This document shows, in pieces, positions 1 through 5,852 of a stretch of DNA of 13,899 nt (position 1 is the stretch's first letter; each line of letters begins with the position of its first letter). This DNA comes from Burkholderiaceae bacterium (GTDB lineage Bacteria > Pseudomonadota > Gammaproteobacteria > Burkholderiales > Burkholderiaceae): assembly GCA_947461805.1 (NCBI GenBank), contig CANHMJ010000031.1:1-13899 (forward strand), given 5' to 3'. Under the pieces are notes generated by a model. That model worked only from the letters and a program-made list of their open reading frames with translations, had not been told where the DNA came from and ran no database searches. A program made the position numbers and the translations under genes.

Positions 1-303
1 GATGCCCGCAAAGAAGGCGGTCCAAAAGCCTGAGATCGTAAAGCCACTCACCACGGCTGAGACCAGCATCAAAACCAGCGCATTAATGACCAGCAAGAAG
101 AGACCCATCGTTAAAGCCGTGAGTGGCAGTGTGAGCAAAATGAGGATGGGTTTCACAATCGCATTGGCAAAGCCCAATACCAGGGCAGCAATGATGAGCG
201 CGGCTGCGCCATCAAATTGAATGCCATCAAAAATAAAACTCGTCACCCACAAGGAAAGGGCGGTTAGGCCCCATTGCGCGAAAAAGGGGAGGAGGTTTGG
301 CAT
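1..303 (-). CDS. Phage holin family (PF04020, YvlD-like) membrane protein, 3' end cut off
   Basis: The minus strand is open from the ATG at 303 to the window edge, giving 101 residues with no stop, so the C-terminus lies outside. The protein starts MPNLLPFFAQWG and is very hydrophobic. About three to four membrane segments are visible, roughly residues 8-25, 33-50, 52-80 and 82-101. The stretch NAIVKPILILLTLPLTALT followed by GLFLLVINAL and later SGFTISGFW is the recognisable signature of the PF04020 family (formerly DUF360). Family members are about 110-130 residues, so most of the protein is here. Despite the name, these are ordinary bacterial inner-membrane proteins of unknown role, with no link to phage lysis shown. 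It is divergent from the umuD operon. I see no clear promoter or Shine-Dalgarno for it. Confidence 0.87.
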   Translation of the reverse strand, partial: MPNLLPFFAQWGLTALSLWVTSFIFDGIQFDGAAALIIAALVLGFANAIVKPILILLTLPLTALTMGLFLLVINALVLMLVSAVVSGFTISGFWTAFFAGI

Positions 304-402
304 AGTGAGGCGCTTTCTGGAAAGGGGTGCAATTGATCTTACCAGTCGAAGGCCGCTGAAATCGCCCCCATCCGCATTAAAAAGCCAATTCCTTTAGTAA
401 AT

Positions 403-432
403 TTGGCATTTTTAGGATGGGGTGTTTATACT
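403..432 (+). promoter_or_regulatory. Predicted sigma70 promoter of umuDC
   Basis: A -35 element TTGGCA (403-408) and a -10 element TATACT (427-432) are separated by 18 bases. The -10 overlaps the left half of the LexA box, as expected for SOS repression. Predicted transcription start is near 439, leaving a leader of about 28 bases before the umuD ATG at 467. Confidence 0.6.
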
Positions 433-448
433 GTGTTTTTATACAGTA
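429..448 (+). promoter_or_regulatory. LexA (SOS) box upstream of umuD
   Basis: The 20-mer TACTGTGTTTTTATACAGTA carries the palindromic core CTGT-N8-ACAG plus the flanking TA on both sides. It matches the E. coli/betaproteobacterial LexA consensus (TACTGT followed by an AT-rich centre and ACAGTA) except within the central spacer. It lies 18 bases before the umuD start and covers the -10 element, so LexA bound here would block RNA polymerase. That the site belongs to umuDC follows from position. The repressor itself is not in the window. Confidence 0.9.
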
Positions 449-466
449 CTTTAACGAAAAACCACC

Positions 467-991
467 ATGAACTCCCCTGTTTTAAGACCGATTCAGGCTG
501 TTTCTGAGTTAGGGCTGAGCCAAACCCCCGAGCGCCTTGTCTTTGAGGCGCCACCCGCCGAGTTACGCCTACTGGTGCATGGCTTGTCTGCCGGCTTTCC
601 CTCGCCTGCAGGAGACTACGTCGAGGATGCGCTCGATCTGAATCAGTACTTGATTCAGAATAAGCCCGCCACCTTTTTGTTTACGGTGCGCGGCGATTCG
701 ATGCTGGGCGCCAGCATTGCAGACGGTGACAAGGTTGTAGTAGACCGAGCCCTCAAGCCCAAGCACCAGGACATCATCGTCGCCGTTGTCAATGGCGACT
801 ACACCATCAAACGCCTCTACAAATACCGCGGCACGATTGAGTTGCGCCCTGAAAATCCCAACTACCCAGCCATCACCTTTACGGATGGCGCTGAGTTGCA
901 AGTCTGGGGTGTGGTGATTGGCGTAGTGCGTAAGTACAGTAATAAAAAAGTGCCGCATGCTGAGCAGCAAGATACTAGCCACTCTGGATGA
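467..991 (+). CDS. umuD: UmuD, SOS mutagenesis protein (S24 autoprotease subunit of DNA polymerase V)
   Basis: 174 residues. UmuD self-cleaves when bound to RecA filaments, and the UmuD' dimer joins UmuC to form the error-prone polymerase V. The cleavage motif reads SAGFPSPAGDYVE, with scission expected between Ala42 and Gly43 (E. coli has Cys24-Gly25). The catalytic pair is Ser78 in RGDSM and Lys115 in YTIKRL. The spacing Gly43-Ser78 (35) and Ser78-Lys115 (37) equals that of E. coli UmuD, so the protease core looks intact. The region before the cleavage site is about 18 residues longer than in E. coli, which has 139 residues in total, and the C-terminus is also longer (KVPHAEQQDTSHSG). There is no DNA-binding domain, so this is not LexA. 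The ATG at 467 follows the LexA box but has no clear Shine-Dalgarno. Its TGA overlaps the umuC ATG. Confidence 0.95.
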   Translation: MNSPVLRPIQAVSELGLSQTPERLVFEAPPAELRLLVHGLSAGFPSPAGDYVEDALDLNQYLIQNKPATFLFTVRGDSMLGASIADGDKVVVDRALKPKHQDIIVAVVNGDYTIKRLYKYRGTIELRPENPNYPAITFTDGAELQVWGVVIGVVRKYSNKKVPHAEQQDTSHSG

Positions 992-2301
992 TGGGGGCAG
1001 CGATGGGGGTAGCGCCGCGCGCAGCGCATTTTGCTTTGGTGGACGTCAATAACTTTTACGTTTCATGTGAACGGGTCTTTCAGCCGCACCTAGAGCGCGT
1101 ACCGCTGGTGGTGCTATCCAATAATGACGGCTGTGCCGTAGCGCGCAGCAGCGAAGTCAAAGCCTTGGGTGTGAAGATGGCGACACCCTGGTTTTTACTC
1201 AAGGACTTAGCAGCCCAGCATGGCATACAAGCCTTATCGTCAAATTACACCTTATATGGTGATATGAGCGAGCGTGTGGTCTCGATCTTGCGGGACTTTT
1301 CACCGGATATGGAGGTCTATAGCATCGATGAAAGCTTCTTGCGCATCGATGCCGTTACCCATCTTTACCCAAGCTCGCTAGCGATGGGGGAGGCCATGCG
1401 TAGTCGGATTCGGCAATGGACCGGATTGCCGGTGTGCGTGGGCATGGGCGCCTCTAAAACCTTGGCTAAGTTAGCCAATCATCTAGCCAAAAAAAATCCT
1501 GTATTCAATGGGGTATGTGATCTGAACGCGTTAACCAGTCCAGAGCTAGCGCATTGGCTATCAATTACCGAAGTGGGTGAGGTGTGGGGGGTAGGCCGTC
1601 AAATTTCGTTGCGCCTGCAGGCGATGGGGATTCAGACGGTATGGGATTTGCGCTGCGCCTCGCCAAAAATGCTGCGAGCGCATTTTGGTGTAGTGATGGA
1701 GCGGACTAGCAGCGAGCTCAATGGCATATCGTGCTTAGAGCTTGAGGAAGTGGTGCCAGCGAAGCAGCAAATTATTGCGTCACGTAGTTTTGGTAGGGCG
1801 GTGACCAGCCGAGCAGAGCTTGAGGAATCGGTAGCGACTCATATGGCTAGGGCCTGCGAAAAATTGCGTGCGCAATCGTCGGTGGTAGCGATGATTCAGG
1901 TATTTGTACGCACCAATCGCTTTAAGCCGGGTGAGCCGCAATACAGTCCGAGCATTGCGGTTGGGCTAGTGGAGGCGTGCGACGACACCCTAGTATTAAC
2001 GGATGCCGCGCTGACCGGTTTAGGGCGGATTTTTAAAGCTGGTTATCGCTATAAAAAAGCCGGCGTTGTGCTGAGCGGGATTTCAGAAAAGGCGCAGCAA
2101 CAGCCAAGCTTATTCGATGACCGTAGCTGGAATCACAAATCAGCTGAGTTGATGAAGGTAATGGATACCCTGAATACCCGCTTTGGAAAAAAGACCGTGC
2201 ATTCTGCGGCAATGGGAAATACGGTAGGGTGGGCCATGCGCTCTGAAAATCGCTCTCCCCACTACACCACCTGCTGGGATGAACTGCCGTTTGTTAAATA
2301 A
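988..2301 (+). CDS. umuC: UmuC, Y-family translesion DNA polymerase V catalytic subunit
   Basis: 437 residues; E. coli UmuC has 422. It inserts nucleotides opposite damaged bases once bound to UmuD' and RecA. Catalytic acidic residues are Asp19 in ALVDVNNFY and Asp114-Glu115 in YSIDESF. The fingers/palm landmarks LSNNDGC (43-49), ASKTLAKLANH (155-165, nucleotide contacts) and the helix-hairpin-helix region EVWGVGRQIS (198-207) are all present. Near the C-terminus QPSLF (372-376) matches the beta-clamp binding motif, comparable to QLNLF in E. coli UmuC. The ATG at 988 overlaps the umuD TGA (ATGA), implying translational coupling. Other in-frame ATGs at 991 and 1003 are possible: residues 1-13 have no counterpart in E. 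coli UmuC, which starts at the equivalent of Phe15. No frameshift or missing motif was seen, so the polymerase is probably active. Confidence 0.96.
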   Translation: MMGAAMGVAPRAAHFALVDVNNFYVSCERVFQPHLERVPLVVLSNNDGCAVARSSEVKALGVKMATPWFLLKDLAAQHGIQALSSNYTLYGDMSERVVSILRDFSPDMEVYSIDESFLRIDAVTHLYPSSLAMGEAMRSRIRQWTGLPVCVGMGASKTLAKLANHLAKKNPVFNGVCDLNALTSPELAHWLSITEVGEVWGVGRQISLRLQAMGIQTVWDLRCASPKMLRAHFGVVMERTSSELNGISCLELEEVVPAKQQIIASRSFGRAVTSRAELEESVATHMARACEKLRAQSSVVAMIQVFVRTNRFKPGEPQYSPSIAVGLVEACDDTLVLTDAALTGLGRIFKAGYRYKKAGVVLSGISEKAQQQPSLFDDRSWNHKSAELMKVMDTLNTRFGKKTVHSAAMGNTVGWAMRSENRSPHYTTCWDELPFVK

Positions 2302-2334
2302 GCCCGCTGGGTTTGCTAAGATTTAGGCTTATTT
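2296..2334 (+). terminator. Possible terminator or hairpin after umuC
   Basis: AAATAAGCC (2296-2304) and GGCTTATTT (2326-2334) are perfect 9-base inverted arms around a 21-base loop. The left arm covers the umuC stop codon. The A-rich base and TATTT right arm resemble a bidirectional intrinsic terminator, but the loop is long and the T run is short. It may simply be a chance inverted repeat. Confidence 0.35.
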
Positions 2335-2366
2335 CCCCACCCTAGTCAATCGTTGACCCTCCATTT

Positions 2367-2597
2367 ATGTCCATTCTCGCCATTGCTTTAGCCGTTTTGT
2401 TGGGCCTGTATCTCTTAATTAAGATCCTGGGCCGCCGTAGCGCAATCCGTCTGATGGTCGAAAATTACGGCTTAATCCCCGAAAAACTAGCCCCTTTGAG
2501 CGATCGGGAGATTAAGGCGTTATTGGCCAAACTCCACCACATGGCGGAAAAAGGCCAATCGGTTGCCCTAGAAACGGCTACGCGGCCTTATCGCTAG
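2367..2597 (+). CDS. Small single-pass membrane protein of unknown function
   Basis: 76 residues, not assigned to a named family. Residues 2-21 (SILAIALAVLLGLYLLIKIL) form one strong membrane helix. It is followed by the basic GRRSAIR, so the inside-positive rule places the C-terminal part in the cytoplasm. The rest (about 27-76) is a soluble, probably helical tail with the acidic-basic segment PLSDREIKALLAKLHHMAEKG. The composition is protein-like and the reading frame is clean between two flanking genes. No Shine-Dalgarno is evident before the ATG at 2367 (CCATTT). It lies on the same strand as umuDC, 65 bases downstream, and 78 bases before the aminotransferase. Whether it belongs to either transcript is unclear. 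It could be a lineage-restricted conserved hypothetical protein. Confidence 0.65.
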   Translation: MSILAIALAVLLGLYLLIKILGRRSAIRLMVENYGLIPEKLAPLSDREIKALLAKLHHMAEKGQSVALETATRPYR

Positions 2598-2675
2598 CCG
2601 ATACCCCTAGAAACACGTAGTTTTCCGATGACCAGTATCATTGTGGGTTATTGCTTACATTACTAAGGAGATAGC

Positions 2676-3824
2676 ATGCCTGGCTTGCTTCCAAACGTTG
2701 ATCCCGATGGACTGCTCGAGTTTTCGGTGGTGTACACCGACCGCTCGCTTAATCACATGTCGGAAGAGTTCAAAAAAGTCATGGTGGATATCTCTAGCGT
2801 ACTAAAAGATGCCTACCAGGCTAGCTCAGCGATTGTTGTGCCCGGTAGCGGCACCTTTGGCATGGAAGCAGTGGCACGTCAATTTGCAAACCAAGAAAAG
2901 ATCTTGGTATTACGCAATGGTTGGTTTAGCTACCGCTGGACGCAAATTTTCGAGATGGCCAATATTACCCAAGACATTCATGTGATTAAGGGTAAGCAAG
3001 TCGAAAACGCCACTCAAGCGCCGTATGCACCAGCTCCGATTGAAGAGGTAGTGGCCTACATTAAAAAAGAGAAGCCAGCCGTCGTCTTTGCCCCACACGT
3101 AGAAACCTCGGCCGGTATTATTTTGCCAGCGGATTACCTGCGCGCAGTGGGTGATGCGGTGGAGTCAGTTGGCGGCTTGTTTGTGCTGGATTGCATTGCG
3201 TCCGGCGCCATGTGGGTTGACATGAAGGCCTGTAAGGTAGACGTTGTGATCAGCGCACCACAAAAGGGTTGGAGCAGTTCGCCATGCTGTGCCTTAATTG
3301 GCCTCAGCGCACGCGCACGCACCAAGATCGACAGCACACAGAGCACCAGTTTTTCCACTGACCTGAAAAAGTGGCTGCAGATCATGGAAACCTATGAAAA
3401 CGGTGGTCACGTGTATCACACCACCATGCCAACCGATGCCTTGAAGATTTTACGTAACGTAATGCAAGAGACTCAGGCCTTGGGCTTTGATCATTTACGT
3501 AATCAGCAAATCGAGCTAGGTAAAAAAGTGCGCGCAATGTTAGTCGAGCGCGGCTACCCATCAGTAGCTGCTCCTGGATTCGAAGCGGCTGGCGTCGTAG
3601 TGAGCTACACCGAAGACCCAGAAATTCAGACCGGTAAGAAATTCATTGCCTTGGGCCTGCAAACTGCTGCGGGCGTGCCATTGCAGTGCGACGAGCGCCC
3701 AGACTTTAGAACCTTCCGCATTGGTTTATTTGGTTTAGAGAAATTGACGCACGTGGATCGCACCGTGGCCCATCTCGAAAAAGCCATGGACCAGATTCGG
3801 TCGGTAGCTGCTGTAGCAGCCTAA
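2676..3824 (+). CDS. Class V PLP-dependent aminotransferase (alanine-glyoxylate / serine-pyruvate aminotransferase family)
   Basis: 382 residues, a normal length for the family. Fold-type I landmarks appear in order. PGSGT (56-60) is the phosphate-binding turn. HVETSAG (141-147) contacts PLP and substrate. Asp172 in VLDCIASGA pairs with the pyridine nitrogen. SAPQKGWSSSP carries the Schiff-base lysine Lys197. YHTTMP (247-252) and the C-terminal RTFRIGLFG, with Arg348 as probable substrate-carboxylate ligand, complete the site. The enzyme transfers an amino group between a small amino acid and a 2-oxo acid such as glyoxylate or pyruvate. The exact substrate cannot be read from sequence, and a lyase-type relative is not excluded. 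It has the best ribosome binding site in the window, AAGGAG at 2665-2670, five bases before the ATG, suggesting strong translation. The gene converges on slyX with a 7-base gap. Confidence 0.9.
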   Translation: MPGLLPNVDPDGLLEFSVVYTDRSLNHMSEEFKKVMVDISSVLKDAYQASSAIVVPGSGTFGMEAVARQFANQEKILVLRNGWFSYRWTQIFEMANITQDIHVIKGKQVENATQAPYAPAPIEEVVAYIKKEKPAVVFAPHVETSAGIILPADYLRAVGDAVESVGGLFVLDCIASGAMWVDMKACKVDVVISAPQKGWSSSPCCALIGLSARARTKIDSTQSTSFSTDLKKWLQIMETYENGGHVYHTTMPTDALKILRNVMQETQALGFDHLRNQQIELGKKVRAMLVERGYPSVAAPGFEAAGVVVSYTEDPEIQTGKKFIALGLQTAAGVPLQCDERPDFRTFRIGLFGLEKLTHVDRTVAHLEKAMDQIRSVAAVAA

Positions 3825-3831
3825 TTGCAGT

Positions 3832-4056
3832 TTAGTAGTGGGGCGGTATTTCGTCGCGTAAGTCTCTAGCGTCGCTACCGCCACCCAGTCCTTCAGAGCC
3901 GCTCGCGCTCATCTGCTCCTTCAGTGACTTGATCTCGCGGTACAAATACTCAATTTGCTGCTGTTGTTTGTAGATGGTCTGATTGAGATTCTCAATCAAG
4001 TCTTCTGCAAAACTGAGTTTCACTTCTACGTTGGTAATGCGTTCTTCGCTTGACAT
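3832..4056 (-). CDS. slyX: SlyX family protein
   Basis: 74 residues, the usual SlyX length. The N-terminal half (about 4-50) is a heptad-type coiled coil: EERITNVEVKLSFAEDLIENL, then QTIYKQQQQIEYLYREIKSL. After a Gly/Ser/Asp-rich linker it ends in the family signature PPHY. SlyX is a small cytoplasmic protein of unknown biochemical role, named for linkage to slyD in E. coli. AGGGGA (plus coordinates 4061-4066) is a good Shine-Dalgarno four bases before the ATG. It lies 11 bases after the stop of the DUF1653-like gene on the same strand, so the two are almost certainly co-transcribed. The stop is 7 bases from the convergent aminotransferase stop, leaving no room for a separate terminator between them. 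Confidence 0.9.
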   Translation of the reverse strand: MSSEERITNVEVKLSFAEDLIENLNQTIYKQQQQIEYLYREIKSLKEQMSASGSEGLGGGSDARDLRDEIPPHY

Positions 4057-4067
4057 GGCATCCCCTA

Positions 4068-4298
4068 CTAATTGATTGCGGCTACTACTACAAAGCGGCC
4101 ATCTTCCATTTCGGCTTTAGGCCTAATCCAAAAATCATGGGTTTGCAGGGACTCATACACATAGACGGGCGCTAAGTCAGCTTCGATGTTGGCCAAACAA
4201 ACCACCCGATACAGACCACCCGTCTTGACGTGCCTGAGTTGTGTATTGGGCGCAAAGCGTCCATCGGATGCTTGGGCCATACGGGGTTTTTGCGTCAT
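4068..4298 (-). CDS. DUF1653-like small protein
   Basis: 76 residues from the ATG at 4298. A GTG directly before it (4301-4299) is an alternative that adds one residue. The core LRHVKTGGLYRVVCLANIEA, then PVYVYESLQTHDFWIRPKAEM, matches the layout of the DUF1653 family (PF07866): a small beta-barrel-like domain with G-x-Y-R, then VVY(E/Q), then FW(V/I)RP. Family members have no established function. Here the core sits behind a short basic tail (MTQKPRMAQASDGRFAP). The product is soluble and cytoplasmic, with no signal peptide. It is the first gene of the pair with slyX and is divergent from the flavin oxidoreductase gene. Upstream on its strand only a weak purine run (AGAAAG) could serve as ribosome binding site. 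Confidence 0.75.
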   Translation of the reverse strand: MTQKPRMAQASDGRFAPNTQLRHVKTGGLYRVVCLANIEADLAPVYVYESLQTHDFWIRPKAEMEDGRFVVVAAIN

Positions 4299-4314
4299 CA
4301 CAGACTTTCTTTTA

Positions 4315-4346
4315 TGATCAAGTCACATTACAGCATGCATTGATCA
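4315..4346. repeat. Inverted repeat between divergent genes, possible operator
   Basis: TGATCAA (4315-4321) and TTGATCA (4340-4346) are exact inverted copies with an 18-base spacer. Each arm contains the palindrome TGATCA, and a further palindrome GCATGC lies at 4333-4338. The right arm overlaps the predicted -35 of the downstream gene. Two such sites between divergent genes could bind a dimeric regulator, but chance is possible because the arms are short. Confidence 0.3.
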
Positions 4347-4369
4347 GCAGAATACCCTTTCCTTATAAA
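4340..4369 (+). promoter_or_regulatory. Predicted promoter of the flavin oxidoreductase gene, giving a leaderless mRNA
   Basis: A -35 element TTGATC (4340-4345) and a -10 element TATAAA (4364-4369) have an 18-base spacer. Seven bases (ACCAGCC) separate the -10 from the ATG at 4377, so transcription would begin at or next to the start codon. That fits the lack of any Shine-Dalgarno here. Confidence 0.45.
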
Positions 4370-4376
4370 ACCAGCC

Positions 4377-5396
4377 ATGCCCTTTGCTTACTCGATTCTC
4401 GATTTATCGCCGATTCCGGAGGGTGGAACTGCGGCTGATGCGTTGCGTAACTCGCGCAATTTAGCACAGCATGCGGAAGAGTGGGGGTATTCGCGCTATT
4501 GGGTAGCAGAGCACCACAATATGACAGGCAATGCGAGCTCGGCCACTGCCGTATTAATTGGATATATTGCTGAGGGTACGAAGACCATCCGCGTTGGCTC
4601 GGGTGGCATCATGTTACCCAATCATGCTCCTCTAGTGATTGCCGAACAATTTGGCACCTTAGCGTCCCTATATCCTGGTCGAATTGAACTCGGGCTTGGC
4701 AGGGCGCCGGGTACGGATCAGATGACGGCTCAAGCGCTGCGCCGCGATTTGCAGGGCAGTGATCATGCGTTTGCGCAAGACGTACAGGAACTGCAGCAAT
4801 ACTTTGCACCTGATCAAGCAGGTCAGCGCGTGCGTGCTATCCCAGGGGTGGGTTTAGAACTGCCCATCTGGATACTCGGCTCCAGTTTGTATGGTGCGCA
4901 ATTGGCAGCTGACTATGGCTTACCATACGCCTTTGCATCCCATTTTGCTCCCGATTATTTGCAAGAGGCCATCAAAACCTATCGGACTTACTTTCGCCCA
5001 TCAGCGCAACTCAAACAGCCTTATGCGGTATTCGGGGTTAATGTGATTGCAGCCGATACCGACGAAGAGGCGCAATACCTCTTTACTACCTTACAGCAGC
5101 ATTACACGCGGGCGCGGCGCAATACCCGTGGGCAGTTGCCACCGCCAATTGCCGACATTGAGGCATATTGGGAGCCCCATGAAAAGGCCGGCGTGATGCG
5201 GTCCTTGGCCTGCTCGGTGGTTGGCTCACCGAAAACCATACGCCAGGGATTGCAACGCTTACTGGAAATTAGTGGGGCCGATGAAATTTTACTTACCGGT
5301 CAAATTTTTGATCATGCGGCGCGCCTTCGCTCGTTTCAGATTGCAGCCGAAGTGATACGTAGTTTGGAGTTTGATACTCCGGTAAGGGCTAGCTAA
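4377..5396 (+). CDS. LLM-class flavin-dependent oxidoreductase, YhbW-like
   Basis: 339 residues, a bacterial luciferase-like (beta/alpha)8-barrel monooxygenase that would use FMNH2 and O2. It closely resembles E. coli YhbW (about 335 residues) along its whole length. Landmarks are SILDLSPIPEG (6-16), RYWVAEHHNMTGNASSA (40-56, active-site loop), GSGGIMLPNHAPLVIAEQFG (73-92) and PGRIELGLGRAPGTD (100-114). They continue with PIWILGSSLYGAQLAA, PYAFASHFAPDYL and DEILLTGQIFDH near the C-terminus. The physiological substrate of this subgroup is unknown. The protein is cytoplasmic with no signal peptide. The TAA (5394-5396) overlaps the TAG of the convergent PIN gene in the four bases CTAA. The promoter described just upstream would produce an mRNA starting at the ATG. 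Confidence 0.93.
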   Translation: MPFAYSILDLSPIPEGGTAADALRNSRNLAQHAEEWGYSRYWVAEHHNMTGNASSATAVLIGYIAEGTKTIRVGSGGIMLPNHAPLVIAEQFGTLASLYPGRIELGLGRAPGTDQMTAQALRRDLQGSDHAFAQDVQELQQYFAPDQAGQRVRAIPGVGLELPIWILGSSLYGAQLAADYGLPYAFASHFAPDYLQEAIKTYRTYFRPSAQLKQPYAVFGVNVIAADTDEEAQYLFTTLQQHYTRARRNTRGQLPPPIADIEAYWEPHEKAGVMRSLACSVVGSPKTIRQGLQRLLEISGADEILLTGQIFDHAARLRSFQIAAEVIRSLEFDTPVRAS

Positions 5397-5815
5397 GTAG
5401 CGCCTAAGCAATCGTACTGTTTGCTAATCTCAATGCCGTGGCGCTTTGCGATGGCTTGTAATTCCAACACGCGCAGATCTTTACTCAATAAGAATGCCGG
5501 TCGAATACTGTAGGCCATATTGATAAAGACTTGATCGTCTGGGTCGCGGCAAGTAAATGGGGCTGGCTCAATCGCAGCATCTTCAAGCAATCTGGAGCTA
5601 CTCTCCCATGCCTCACGAATAGTTTCTTGTTCTTCTTGGCTGAGTTTAAAGGCCGGACGCCCAATGACATCGATCAGCTCTGCCATTGATGCTGGCGTTC
5701 TTACTGCATCAACTTGCTGGGCATCGAGCAGGAGTCGAATGGGCTCAGTACTAGGGTCTTTAAATACTAGGAGATCCAAAATGACATTGGTGTCCAGAAC
5801 GAGATGGGGTTTCAT
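5393..5815 (-). CDS. PIN-domain protein, putative ribonuclease (COG1569-type) without a visible antitoxin
   Basis: 140 residues from the ATG at 5815. The open frame extends upstream to 5929, but there it lies inside yaeQ, and MKPHLVLDTNVILDLL is the normal PIN N-terminus. The acidic metal-binding residues are all in place: Asp8 (LDTNV), Glu46 (MAEL), Asp91/Asp93/Asp94 (CRDPDDQVF) and Asp113 (SKDL). The arrangement matches the 'toxin component, PIN family' group, which cleaves RNA using Mg2+ or Mn2+ in characterised members. No antitoxin-like small gene flanks it. The upstream neighbour is yaeQ, 37 bases away on the same strand. A weak promoter may lie in the end of yaeQ (minus strand TTGGAA, 16-base spacer, GATACT; plus coordinates 5874-5847). 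No Shine-Dalgarno is visible. The stop codon overlaps the convergent oxidoreductase stop. Confidence 0.85.
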   Translation of the reverse strand: MKPHLVLDTNVILDLLVFKDPSTEPIRLLLDAQQVDAVRTPASMAELIDVIGRPAFKLSQEEQETIREAWESSSRLLEDAAIEPAPFTCRDPDDQVFINMAYSIRPAFLLSKDLRVLELQAIAKRHGIEISKQYDCLGAT

Positions 5816-5852
5816 ATCAGTTGAGGCAGTATTCACTTGTGGAGTAAGTATC

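Noticed and set aside
1..303. A prophage or lysis cassette, suggested by the 'holin' family name.
   Set aside because: PF04020 proteins are common chromosomal membrane proteins, and no other phage gene, repeat or integrase is present.
384..407. Imperfect inverted repeat GCCAATT / AATTTGGC followed by TTTTT, as a terminator or operator before umuD.
   Set aside because: Only five continuous base pairs, no plus-strand gene upstream to terminate, and the right arm is better explained as the -35 of the umuDC promoter.
569..982. Long open frame antisense to umuD, and similar antisense frames within umuC, the FAD dehydrogenase, uup and cbpA.
   Set aside because: They are shadows of well-supported genes, with unnatural composition and no ribosome binding sites.
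3807..3820. Hairpin GCTGC-TGTA-GCAGC at the end of the aminotransferase gene, as a terminator.
   Set aside because: It lies inside coding sequence for the AVAA tail, has no T run, and is explained by repetitive alanine codons.
4241..4438. Plus-strand frame spanning the divergent intergenic region.
   Set aside because: It overlaps both the DUF1653-like gene and the start of the flavin oxidoreductase, and the translated product resembles nothing recognisable.
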